The notes under the pieces: generated by a model
Database searches by the model: none
What the model was told of the DNA's origin: nothing
What the model saw: only the letters and a program-made list of their open reading frames with translations
Position numbers and translations under genes: made by a program
NCBI GenBank assembly: GCA_963675235.2
Contig: CAXXFU010000017.1
Location: 682,001-746,000, forward strand
DNA: 64,000 bases
From: JAHJQZ01 sp963675235
Lineage (GTDB): Bacteria > Pseudomonadota > Alphaproteobacteria > Rhizobiales > Devosiaceae
Reading direction: 5' to 3'
Shown: one piece after another, positions 53,200 to 61,045 of the stretch
How the letters are laid out: each line of letters opens with the position of its first letter
Numbering within the stretch: the stretch's first letter is position 1

Positions 53200-53814
53200 A
53201 TGCTGTCCCCCGAGTTCCTCATCACCGCCCTTGTCATCGTGCTCGCACCAGGGACGGGTGTCATCTACACCATTGCCACCGGTCTCGGGCGCGGACGTCT
53301 CGCAAGCCTTGCCGCCGCCACCGGATGCACCGGAGCGACGGTCCTGCATCTGACGGCGGCGCTGGTCGGGCTGGCGGCGATCCTTCATGCCAGCGCATTG
53401 TTGTTCGCGATCGTCAAATATGCCGGCGTTGCCTATCTGATCTATCTGGCCATCCAGACCCTCAGGGACAGGGGACCGGTACGTTTCGAACCGGAAGCGG
53501 AGGCAAAAAGCCTTGTGCGCACCGCCTGGGGCGGATTCGTGCTCAACATCCTCAACCCCAAGATCTCGATCTTCTTCGTGGCCTTCCTGCCGCAATTCAT
53601 GTCGGGCACTCCCGCCACCTCGCTGACCGAGGTGCTGATGCTCGGCGGCAGCTTTGTTGTCATGACCTTCGTCGTCTTCATCGCCTACGGCCAGCTCGCC
53701 TCGGTGGTGCGCGACCGCGTCTTGCAGAACGTCCGCGCCATGGCCTGGTTCCGCCGCCTGACCGCCGCCGCCTTTGCCGGCATGGGCCTGCGGCTGGCGA
53801 TCGACCGGAGCTGA
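53200..53814 (+). CDS. LysE family translocator
   Basis: A 204-residue exporter of the LysE/RhtB family with six hydrophobic segments. It shows PGTGVIYTIATGLGRGRLAS (family PGP-like loop), the middle LLFAIVKYAGVAYLIYLAIQ and LNPKISIFFVAFLPQF. The family exports amino acids such as lysine, threonine or homoserine; the substrate is unknown. It lies within the suc-lpd run, about 180 bases after sucB. Confidence 0.88.
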   Translation: MLSPEFLITALVIVLAPGTGVIYTIATGLGRGRLASLAAATGCTGATVLHLTAALVGLAAILHASALLFAIVKYAGVAYLIYLAIQTLRDRGPVRFEPEAEAKSLVRTAWGGFVLNILNPKISIFFVAFLPQFMSGTPATSLTEVLMLGGSFVVMTFVVFIAYGQLASVVRDRVLQNVRAMAWFRRLTAAAFAGMGLRLAIDRS

Positions 53815-53820
53815 TCCAGC

Positions 53821-54210
53821 ATGACGATTGAAGTTGCCTATCTGATCTGGAGCGCCGGGCTCGGACTTTTGTACCTGTCGGTGCAGGCGGGCCTCTACCG
53901 CCGCCAGATCGGCATTGCCGAAGCCAACAACACCCGCGACAACGAGCCTGAACCCGACCTGATGACCGGACGCGGCAATCGCGCTCTGAGGAATTTCCTC
54001 GAAAGCTACGCCATCTTCGCGGCGCTTGCGGTCGGCGTCACACTCGCCAATACCTCGGACTGGATGACACAGTGGGGATGCGCGCTGTATTTCTGGGCCC
54101 GGCTCGTCTATCTGCCGCTCTATGTCTTCGGCATCTCGCCGGCCCGCTCGATCGTTTGGACCGTTTCCTTCCTCGGCCTTGCGCTGCTGTTCATTGGAGC
54201 GGTGATCTAG
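53821..54210 (+). CDS. MAPEG family membrane protein
   Basis: A 129-residue protein with four hydrophobic helices of the MAPEG family, as in microsomal glutathione transferases. The conserved RGNRALRNFLESYAIFAALA is present, with LYFWARLVYLPLYVFGISPA after it. Bacterial members are mostly uncharacterised. It starts six bases after one LysE gene and ends at the base before the next. Confidence 0.87.
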   Translation: MTIEVAYLIWSAGLGLLYLSVQAGLYRRQIGIAEANNTRDNEPEPDLMTGRGNRALRNFLESYAIFAALAVGVTLANTSDWMTQWGCALYFWARLVYLPLYVFGISPARSIVWTVSFLGLALLFIGAVI

Positions 54211-54855
54211 GTGGCATTCCCCTTTCTCGAATATGCAACGCTAATGGCGACCTTCCTGATCGCGGCGATCTCGCCGGGTCCGGATTTCGCCATGGTCGTC
54301 CGCCAGTCGATCGTGCATGGACGCAAAACGGCAATCCTGACCAGTGCCGGCATCGCCTCCGCCATCCTGGTGCACGGCATCTACACCATCCTCGGCATCG
54401 GGCTGGTGGTGACGCAATCGCTCCTGTTGTTCAACATCCTCAAGATCGCCGGCACGCTCTATCTGCTCTATCTCGGCATTTCCGCCATCCGGGCGCCGGC
54501 GCCGAAACCGCCCGCCTCGCTCGATGCGACAGAGCTCACAAGCGGACATGAGATCGGCGCCCTGCGCGCCTTCACCATCGGGTTTCTGACCAATCTGCTC
54601 AATCCCAAGGCGATGCTGTTCTTCCTGTCGCTGTTCACCACGCTCGTCGATGCGCACAGGGCCGCGGCGCTGAAGGCCGGCTATGTCGGCACGATGAGCG
54701 TGCTTTTATTTGCGTGGTTTGCACTGGTTTCGCTGTTTTTCACCACGCCTTCGGTGCGCGCGGGGTTTTATCGACTGGGACAATGGTTTAACCGGATCAC
54801 CGGCGCCGCCCTGATCTTTCTGGCGATCCGGGTGGCCGTGACACAACGGAACTGA
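54211..54855 (+). CDS. LysE family translocator
   Basis: A 214-residue second LysE/RhtB exporter with six hydrophobic segments and the typical AISPGPDFAMVVRQSIVHGR and GFLTNLLNPKAMLFFLSLFT. It begins at GTG right after the MAPEG stop. It shares only family-level similarity with the other LysE gene nearby, so it is not a recent duplicate. lpdA begins ten bases after its stop. Confidence 0.9.
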   Translation: MAFPFLEYATLMATFLIAAISPGPDFAMVVRQSIVHGRKTAILTSAGIASAILVHGIYTILGIGLVVTQSLLLFNILKIAGTLYLLYLGISAIRAPAPKPPASLDATELTSGHEIGALRAFTIGFLTNLLNPKAMLFFLSLFTTLVDAHRAAALKAGYVGTMSVLLFAWFALVSLFFTTPSVRAGFYRLGQWFNRITGAALIFLAIRVAVTQRN

Positions 54856-54865
54856 GGGGAAATTC

Positions 54866-56272
54866 ATGGCTGAGGCTTTCGATCTGACGGTAATCGGCAC
54901 CGGACCGGGCGGCTATGTCTGCGCCGTGCGCGCCGCGCAGCTGGGCATGAAGGTGGCGGTCGTCGAGAAGTGGCCCACTTTCGGAGGCACCTGCCTCAAC
55001 ATCGGCTGCATTCCGTCGAAGGCCCTGCTGCACGCCTCGGAACTGTTCGTCGAGGCCCGCGATCATTTCGACAGGCTCGGCATCGATATCGACGGCCCGC
55101 GCCTCAACCTCGAGCAGATGCTCGCCAACAAGGACGACGTGGTCAAATCCAACGTCACCGGCATCGAGTACCTGTTCAAGAAGAACAAGATCACCGCCTT
55201 TGCCGGCATGGGCTCCATTGCCGGACCCGGCAAGGTCGTTGTCACGCCCGAGCACGGCAAGGGTGAGGAAATCGAGACAAAGAACATCGTCATCGCTTCC
55301 GGCTCGGTGTCGACGCCGCTTCCCGGCATCGAAATCGACGAGGAACGCATCGTCACCTCGACCGGGGCGCTCGGCCTTGAGCGCGTGCCCGAAAAGCTGC
55401 TGGTCATCGGCGCCGGCGTCATCGGGCTCGAACTCGGTTCGGTCTGGGCCCGTCTCGGCGCGGAAGTGACCGTTGTCGAATTCCTCGACCGCATCCTGCC
55501 CGGCATGGATGGCGAGGTTGCGCGGCAGTTCCAGCGTATGCTGCAAAAACAGGGTTTCAACTTCCATCTCGGCACAAAGGTCACCGGCATCGACAAGACC
55601 GAGTCTGGCCTTCATGCCCATATCGAGCCGGCCAATGGCGGCGATACCAATGGCATCGACTGCGACGTGGCGCTTGTCGCCATCGGCCGCAAGCCGTTCA
55701 CCGACGGGCTCGGGCTCGAAGTGGTCGGGGTCGAACTGGACGGGCGCGGCCGGGTCAAGACCGACGGGCACTACAAGACCAATATCGACGGCATCTACGC
55801 CATCGGCGATGTCATCGCCGGACCGATGCTGGCGCACAAGGCCGAGGACGAGGGCGTGGCCCTTGCCGAAATCCTCGCCGGCCAGGCGGGCCACGTCAAT
55901 TACGGCGTCATTCCCGGTGTCGTCTACACCAGCCCCGAGATCGCCTCGGTCGGCAAGACCGAGGAAGAATTGAAGGCCGAGGGCATCAAGTATCGCGTCG
56001 GCAAGTTCCCCTTCACCGCCAATGGCCGCGCCAAGGCGATGCTGGCGACCGATGGTTTCGTCAAGATCCTCGCCGATGCCGAAACCGACCGCGTTCTCGG
56101 CGGCCATATCGTCGGCCACAATGCCGGCGAGATGATCCACGAGATCGCCGTCTTGATGGAGTTCTCCGGTTCCGCCGAGGACCTCGCCCGCACCTGCCAC
56201 GCCCACCCGACCCTGTCGGAAGCCGTGCGCGAGGCCGCTCTGGCCTGCGGGCTCGGAGCCATCCACATCTAA
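54866..56272 (+). CDS. lpdA: Dihydrolipoyl dehydrogenase (E3)
   Basis: Reoxidises dihydrolipoamide of the OGDH complex with NAD. 468 residues: FAD-binding DLTVIGTGPGGYVCAVRAAQ, the redox-active disulfide in GGTCLNIGCIPSKALLH (Cys43, Cys48), NAD-binding LVIGAGVIGLELGSVWARLG and the C-terminal His-Glu pair in CHAHPTLSEAVREAALACGL. It ends ACGLGAIHI. A decayed copy of the last ~25 codons lies about 515 bases downstream, beyond a VOC gene. Confidence 0.97.
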   Translation: MAEAFDLTVIGTGPGGYVCAVRAAQLGMKVAVVEKWPTFGGTCLNIGCIPSKALLHASELFVEARDHFDRLGIDIDGPRLNLEQMLANKDDVVKSNVTGIEYLFKKNKITAFAGMGSIAGPGKVVVTPEHGKGEEIETKNIVIASGSVSTPLPGIEIDEERIVTSTGALGLERVPEKLLVIGAGVIGLELGSVWARLGAEVTVVEFLDRILPGMDGEVARQFQRMLQKQGFNFHLGTKVTGIDKTESGLHAHIEPANGGDTNGIDCDVALVAIGRKPFTDGLGLEVVGVELDGRGRVKTDGHYKTNIDGIYAIGDVIAGPMLAHKAEDEGVALAEILAGQAGHVNYGVIPGVVYTSPEIASVGKTEEELKAEGIKYRVGKFPFTANGRAKAMLATDGFVKILADAETDRVLGGHIVGHNAGEMIHEIAVLMEFSGSAEDLARTCHAHPTLSEAVREAALACGLGAIHI

Positions 56273-56365
56273 AACTGAACATCGCGCGCCGCCCGATCAT
56301 TACCTCTTGGATGCTGGCGCGTGCGACGCTGAAATGGTCGATCTGGTTCAGCAGGGGAGACGGAC

Positions 56366-56725
56366 ATGGGCGTGACTGGAATCGGCGGATTCTTCTTTCG
56401 CGCAAAGAACCCGGAAGCACTTCAGGCCTGGTATGCCGACCACCTCGGCGTCGGCTCGGCCCCCTATGGCAGTTGGGAGACCGAGGCCGGCCCGAGCGTT
56501 TTTGCACCGTTCGCCGCCGACACCGACTATTTCGAAGCCGACCACCAATGGATGCTCAACCTGCGCGTTGACGATCTTGATGCGCTTTGTTCTGAGCTCG
56601 AAGCCACGGGTATCGCGGTCGTCACCAAGCCGGAATGGAACATGCCGGGCGTCGGGCGTTTCGCCCGCATCCATGATCCGGAGGGCAATCCGGTCGAACT
56701 CTGGCAACCCGATTCGTCCGACTGA
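56366..56725 (+). CDS. VOC (glyoxalase/bleomycin-resistance) family protein
   Basis: A 119-residue VOC-fold protein: GIGGFFFRAKNPEALQAWYA, WMLNLRVDDLDALCSELEAT and RFARIHDPEGNPVELWQPDS, the last carrying a metal-binding glutamate. Members include glyoxalases, dioxygenases and resistance proteins; the substrate is unknown. It lies between intact lpdA and a relic of the lpdA 3' end, so it may have arrived with a replaced lpdA tail. Confidence 0.87.
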   Translation: MGVTGIGGFFFRAKNPEALQAWYADHLGVGSAPYGSWETEAGPSVFAPFAADTDYFEADHQWMLNLRVDDLDALCSELEATGIAVVTKPEWNMPGVGRFARIHDPEGNPVELWQPDSSD

Positions 56726-56786
56726 CGTCCGGCCTCGCCCCAGCGCCTTCGCCACTCGCCCGGCCCGCGCGAAACAAACCGAGCCT

Positions 56787-56860
56787 GACACGCCCACTCG
56801 ACACTGCCGGAAGCCGTCGCGAGGCAGCGCTGGCTTGCGGGCTCGGCGCGATTCACATCC
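56787..56860 (+). pseudogene. Relic of the lpdA 3' end
   Basis: About 74 bp align to the last codons of lpdA: HAHSTLPEAV, a one-base deletion, then REAALACGLGAIHI, against HAHPTLSEAVREAALACGL in the gene. Roughly four bases in five match. There is no stop at the end (CAG instead of TAA) and a TGA precedes it, so it is not expressed as protein. It is a leftover or duplicated gene tail. Confidence 0.8.
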
Positions 56861-56884
56861 AGGGCACCGGAACGCCACCGCGCT

Positions 56885-57502
56885 TCAACTATCGAGCTTC
56901 AGCTCCATCGTTGTCGCCGCATCAAAGCCGAACACCCGCCTCAGCGGCCCAAGACTGACCGTCTTGATTGGAACGAAACCGATGCGTTCATAGAGCCTGC
57001 GCGCATTGGCATTGGTATTGACAACCTCGAGGCTGACCGCTGCGGCCCCATCCTGTCGCGCATTGGCGATGACAGCGTCGAGCAAAGCCGTGCCGACACC
57101 GAGGCCGCGTGCGCTCTCGGTCACGACGATGCACTCGATGTGCTGTGCGCCGGGCGGGCATCGGTGCTCCAGAACACTGAGCAGGAGCCCGCGCCAGATT
57201 GCGCCGGGCGTTCCGTAGACGGCGCGCAATTGGTCAAAACCCCCGGAGAGGAACGAGGTTTTCGTCGTTTTCAGCCCGACCACGCCATAAAGCGCATCCC
57301 CCGGTCCGATGGCGCAAAGCGCATTGGCCGGATCGATTGCCCTTTTGAGGTAGTCGGCTGCACGTTTCGAATCGCCGAGCGCCACCAAGAGCTTGGTCGA
57401 GAAAGCCTGCAAGAGATGAACGGCCGCCACATCGACATGCTCCGGCGCGATGCCGCGCCGGATCTCGAACTCATCTGCAGCCGACTGACGAAACCCTTTC
57501 AT
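56885..57502 (-). CDS. GNAT family N-acetyltransferase
   Basis: A 205-residue acetyltransferase. The N-terminal half is not well conserved; the GNAT core lies in the C-terminal half: IECIVVTESARGLGVGTALL (acetyl-CoA loop) and VVNTNANARRLYERIGFVPI. Substrate unknown. An ATG is used as the start; a GTG two codons upstream is also possible. Confidence 0.83.
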   Translation of the reverse strand: MKGFRQSAADEFEIRRGIAPEHVDVAAVHLLQAFSTKLLVALGDSKRAADYLKRAIDPANALCAIGPGDALYGVVGLKTTKTSFLSGGFDQLRAVYGTPGAIWRGLLLSVLEHRCPPGAQHIECIVVTESARGLGVGTALLDAVIANARQDGAAAVSLEVVNTNANARRLYERIGFVPIKTVSLGPLRRVFGFDAATTMELKLDS

Positions 57503-57558
57503 GTCCACTTATGTGGTGGCTCCGGCGGCAAGGCCAAGGGCGTATCGGTACATTTGCA

Positions 57559-58512
57559 TCAGCCTGCCGCCTGCTTCGCCCGCTGCTCGCTTCTTGCGAA
57601 CCACACCGAGCCGCCGATCACCAGCGCCGTGCCGAGCGCGTGCCACACCGTGAACGCCTCGCCGAGGATCATCACCGCCAGCGCGATTGTCATCACCGGA
57701 CCCCAGGCGCCGGTCGAGGAGGTGGCGCGGGCGCCGATGCGGCCAATGGCGCCGTTCATCAGGAATGACGGCAGCACCGTACCGAGAATGCCGAGCGCCA
57801 GGCCATAGCCCCAGACCGTCGAGCCCAGTTCGAAATAGAGCCCGACGCCGTGCTGTATGGTGTTGTGCGAGATGCCAACCAGTCCGGCGGCGATCATGGC
57901 GATGCAGGTGAACAGCGGCGCGCCGATCGCCGCCATCTCGCGCTTGGCCAGGTGCTGGTAGAGCGCGAAGGTCAGCGCCGAGGCGATGACGAACGCCGTG
58001 CCCGCGACCAGCCCATCGGGATCGACGGCGAGGTTCCAGCCGAAGATCACCCCGAGCCCACAATAGGACACGATCAGCCCCGGCAGGATGCGCCAGGAGA
58101 ACCGGTCGCCAAAGAACAGCGCCCCGAGCACCACGGAGAAGAACGGATAGGTGAACAGCACCAGGCGCTCGTACTGCGCCGAGATGAACGCCAGCCCGAC
58201 GAAATCGAGATAGCTGGCGACGTAATAGCCAAGAATGCCGACCAGCGCCGCGCCGGCAATGGCCCGCCAGCCGAGCCGACTTCTGAGAACGGCGTCGCGG
58301 CCGAGCAGAGTTGCGAGAATGACGAGATAGACCGGCACGGCAACGATCATCCTCAGCGCCAGTACGGTCTCGGCGCCAATGCCGGTTGTGTAGGCGAGCT
58401 TGATGAAGATGCCCTTGGTCGAAAACAGCGCCGCCCCGGCAATGGCAAGGCCATAGCCGGCATAATCGATGCGTTCGGCAGCGGCGGGAGGCATTGTCGG
58501 CTGGTCGGTCAT
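57559..58512 (-). CDS. EamA/DMT family transporter
   Basis: A 317-residue inner-membrane protein with ten hydrophobic helices in two EamA repeats: GYGLAIAGAALFSTKGIFIK and FVGLAFISAQYERLVLFTYP in the first, then SALTFALYQHLAKREMAAIG and VWGYGLALGILGTVLPSFLM in the second. It is probably an exporter of metabolites. It is encoded in the same direction as the downstream GNAT gene. Confidence 0.88.
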   Translation of the reverse strand: MTDQPTMPPAAAERIDYAGYGLAIAGAALFSTKGIFIKLAYTTGIGAETVLALRMIVAVPVYLVILATLLGRDAVLRSRLGWRAIAGAALVGILGYYVASYLDFVGLAFISAQYERLVLFTYPFFSVVLGALFFGDRFSWRILPGLIVSYCGLGVIFGWNLAVDPDGLVAGTAFVIASALTFALYQHLAKREMAAIGAPLFTCIAMIAAGLVGISHNTIQHGVGLYFELGSTVWGYGLALGILGTVLPSFLMNGAIGRIGARATSSTGAWGPVMTIALAVMILGEAFTVWHALGTALVIGGSVWFARSEQRAKQAAG

Positions 58513-58845
58513 GTCGATCCCTTGGTGAGTCGGTCCTGAACGGACAAGGGATCGGCAACCACACCCTTGTCCTGACGACAGGGCCGGTTGCGTGTGTTCA
58601 ATCGCTCACAACGCTCCGCCCCGGCCACCAAGGCCGAGCCAGATAACAAGCGCGCTGAGAACGAGTTTGTGCATGGGGCTCTGGCTACAAGGGAAGGAAG
58701 ACAGATACAAGCAATTCCTGCTCCGAGCAGAGCGCTTCGGCCTGTCGCCCTCTTGTCGCCACTTCGTGAGATGTGAAGCCGCTTTCTCTTGGGATCGCGT
58801 TCCCGAACCGAAAACCTGTTCCCACTTTGGCCAGGAACACTCCGG
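58513..58845. other. 333-bp intergenic region with a dispersed palindromic repeat at its end
   Basis: No supported gene. A minus-strand 22-codon ORF (58606-58674) has no ribosome site. At 58803-58845 the sequence CCGAACCG ... CCCACTTTGGCCAGGAACACTCCGG has the same flanks as the units after sdhB and carries the GTGGGAAC core on the other strand. It abuts the xerC stop codon. Confidence 0.5.
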
Positions 58846-59775
58846 CTAGGCTCTGGGATGCGCCTTGCGGTAAACGTCCAGCAAATGCTCGGAATCGATA
58901 CGCGTATAGATCTGCGTGCTCGACAGCGAGGCATGGCCCAAAAGCTCCTGGATGGTGCGAAGGTCGCCACCACGCCCGAGCAGGTGCGTGGCAAACGAGT
59001 GCCTGAGAGCATGCGGGGTCGCCGAGGCCGGCAGGCCGAGGGCGGCGCGCAATTGCTCGACCCGCTTCTGGATCAGGCGCGGCGACAGGACCCCGCCCCG
59101 CGCCCCGCGAAACATCGGCACGTTGGCGGCAATGGCGAAGGGGCATTTGTCGAGATAATCGGCAATGGCCTGACGCGCCGGGGTGATCAGCGGCACCAGC
59201 CGCGTCTTGCCGCCCTTGCCGGTGACGCGCGCCGCCTCGCCATCGAGATCGGTGCGGCAAAGCCCGAGTGCTTCGGAAATTCTGAGCCCGGCACCGTAGC
59301 ACAGCGTCAGCACCGCCGTGTCGCGGGCGGCAATCCATGGCGAGTCTTCCATCTCGTCGGTCAGCGTCAGCGCCTCGCGCGCCTGCACCGGCGTCAGCGG
59401 CTTGGGCAGGGACTTGGGCAGCTTCGGTCCGCGCAGAACCGACAGCGCCTCGTTGGTGCAAAGCCCCTCGCGCTCGAGGAAGGAGAAGAAATTGCGGAAG
59501 GCCGAAAGCTCGCGGGCCAGCGTGCGGGCGCCGATGCCGTCCTGTCGCCGACTGGCCATGAAGGCGCGGAAATCGGATGCGCGCAGATCCCCGAGCGCCT
59601 TGAGCGTCACAGGCCCGCCGAGGTGGTCGCCGAGGAACGCGAACAGGGCATTGAGGTCGCGGGCATAGGCGTCGAGCGTTTTCGGCGACAGCCGCCGCGC
59701 CGATTTCAGGTGCGAAAGCCAGGCCGCGACATGCGGCTTGAGTTTTTCGGAGATGGCGAAAGCGGCGTCGGTCAT
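58846..59775 (-). CDS. xerC: Tyrosine recombinase XerC
   Basis: Resolves chromosome dimers at dif with XerD. 309 residues: the N-terminal core-binding SAM-like domain (AAWLSHLKSARRLSPKTLDA) and the C-terminal catalytic domain with Arg in LCYGAGLRISEALGLCRTDL, Lys in TGKGGKTRLVPL, HALRHSFATHLLGRGGDLRT, GHASLSSTQIYTRI with the nucleophilic Tyr. The order xerC-priA-atp matches rhizobial chromosomes, so this is the housekeeping recombinase rather than a phage integrase. Confidence 0.92.
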   Translation of the reverse strand: MTDAAFAISEKLKPHVAAWLSHLKSARRLSPKTLDAYARDLNALFAFLGDHLGGPVTLKALGDLRASDFRAFMASRRQDGIGARTLARELSAFRNFFSFLEREGLCTNEALSVLRGPKLPKSLPKPLTPVQAREALTLTDEMEDSPWIAARDTAVLTLCYGAGLRISEALGLCRTDLDGEAARVTGKGGKTRLVPLITPARQAIADYLDKCPFAIAANVPMFRGARGGVLSPRLIQKRVEQLRAALGLPASATPHALRHSFATHLLGRGGDLRTIQELLGHASLSSTQIYTRIDSEHLLDVYRKAHPRA

Positions 59776-59858
59776 GGGCAAAGGATAGAACGTACTGATT
59801 AGTGAAAAGCCAATATCTTGCTATCTCTCAGCGGCGTACCCGCCTTTCCCCCTCGTCA

Positions 59859-59879
59859 CCCTCGGGCTTGACCCGAGGG
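59859..59879. repeat. Short palindrome CCCTCGGG-CTTGA-CCCGAGGG
   Basis: A perfect 8-bp inverted repeat with a 5-base loop between xerC and the downstream gene. CCTCGGGCTTGACCCGAGG elements are dispersed in many alphaproteobacteria. Confidence 0.6.
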
Positions 59880-59902
59880 GCCGGATACGGTGCGCCCGAC
59901 CC

Positions 59903-60424
59903 TCAAATGAACGGATCATAGGCCCATTGCAGCAGCGCCTGACGCTGGCGGGGACGGCAGCTGAGGTCGTGCGGCTCGCAATTGGCGCGGATCTGGCCGG
60001 CATGGCGGGCAAAATTGCGCCAGCGACCGATCTGACGCTGATCGATCTCGGGCAGGCGGCGGCCGAGATAATAGCGGCAATACCACTGGAACCAGCCGCG
60101 CGGGTCTGGTCCGTAGATCCAGCCCTTGTCGCGCCAGACCGACAGTGGCTGGCGGCTTTTGATGCCGAAGCAGTTGACCGACGGATCAGGACGCTCGGAG
60201 AGCTTTGCTTCGGCGTACCAGTCGGCGGGGAATTCGTCGCGGCAATCGTTGATATACTTGCCTTCGAAAACACCCATTTTCAGCATGTCCGGCGGCGTCA
60301 GCGCCGGCGTGAAGCGCGGATCGAAATCGGCACCCGTCGGCGCATCGAGCCGATAGGAATAGCCGGACTGCATCGTGTCGTTGACGATGATCGTGTCGCC
60401 TGGCTGCACCTTTGCTCTCCACAT
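59903..60424 (-). CDS. Conserved protein of unknown function
   Basis: A 173-residue protein. It begins KVQPGDTIIVNDTMQSGYSY, with MLKMGVFEGKYINDCRDEFP and the Trp-rich WRDKGWIYGPDPRGWFQWYC, and ends CRPRQRQALLQWAYD. I recall this pattern as a widely distributed uncharacterised family in bacteria and some eukaryotes, but I know of no function. Two cysteines near the end (ANCEPHDLSCRPRQR) may bind metal. The second Met is used as start as it precedes the conserved block. Confidence 0.7.
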   Translation of the reverse strand: MWRAKVQPGDTIIVNDTMQSGYSYRLDAPTGADFDPRFTPALTPPDMLKMGVFEGKYINDCRDEFPADWYAEAKLSERPDPSVNCFGIKSRQPLSVWRDKGWIYGPDPRGWFQWYCRYYLGRRLPEIDQRQIGRWRNFARHAGQIRANCEPHDLSCRPRQRQALLQWAYDPFI

Positions 60425-60549
60425 CCGTCTTGGTCTAGCGCGCACAAAGCTCTTGGCATTGCACCGCTGAATCGGCCTAGTCTCAACCTTGGTTCCTCAT
60501 ACGCAAACCACAGCGATCTGGATTTCTTGGGCAAACGCAACGGAAAACG

Positions 60550-61032
60550 ATGACAGTCTTGCACCTCATGGTCGGTCTCCCGGGTTCGGGAAAAACCACC
60601 TGGGTACGTCAGATCGCTGACCGGACAGGCGCCATCCGCTTGACGCCGGATGAATGGCAGACGCGGCTTCGCGGCAATGACACCTATCTGCCCGATCACG
60701 ATCGCCTGCATGACAGTGTCGAGGCGATCATGCGCGATCTCGCCGAAGACCTGCTGCAGCGCGGCGTCGACGTGGTCCTCGATTTCGGATTCTGGTCGCG
60801 GCAGGAGCGGGATGACCTACGGCTTTTCGCGCGGCAGCTCGGCGCGGACTGCACGACGCACTATGCCGCGGCGACGCGTGCCGTGCTGGAACGGCGCCGG
60901 GAGGAGAGGATTGAGCTGTCTCCGAAGGGCAAATTCTGCTTCAGCGCCGCTATGCTCGATGAGTGGATCGGTCGGTTCGAACCGCCGGATGCAAGCGAAC
61001 TCGAACAGGGTGAGACCCGGACAGCGCAATGA
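60550..61032 (+). CDS. AAA/P-loop ATP-binding protein (zeta-toxin-like kinase family)
   Basis: A 160-residue protein with a Walker A motif in LMVGLPGSGKTTWVRQIADR and the typical GVDVVLDFGFWSRQERDD segment, as in the AAA_33 group of small kinases. Members phosphorylate nucleosides, sugars, drugs or tRNA ends; the substrate is unknown and no antitoxin gene is adjacent. Its stop lies 13 bases before the priA start. Confidence 0.85.
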   Translation: MTVLHLMVGLPGSGKTTWVRQIADRTGAIRLTPDEWQTRLRGNDTYLPDHDRLHDSVEAIMRDLAEDLLQRGVDVVLDFGFWSRQERDDLRLFARQLGADCTTHYAAATRAVLERRREERIELSPKGKFCFSAAMLDEWIGRFEPPDASELEQGETRTAQ

Positions 61033-61045
61033 GATTCAGGCGAAC

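Noticed and set aside
58606..58674. Minus-strand 22-codon hydrophobic ORF
   Set aside because: No ribosome site and no sign of conservation; kept only as a note in the spacer entry.
58846..59775. XerC as a phage or island integrase
   Set aside because: Its length, motifs and position before priA and atpH match the housekeeping recombinase; no att sites or phage genes were seen.
60550..61032. Zeta-type toxin of a toxin-antitoxin pair
   Set aside because: Only the general kinase fold is shared; no small antitoxin gene lies beside it.
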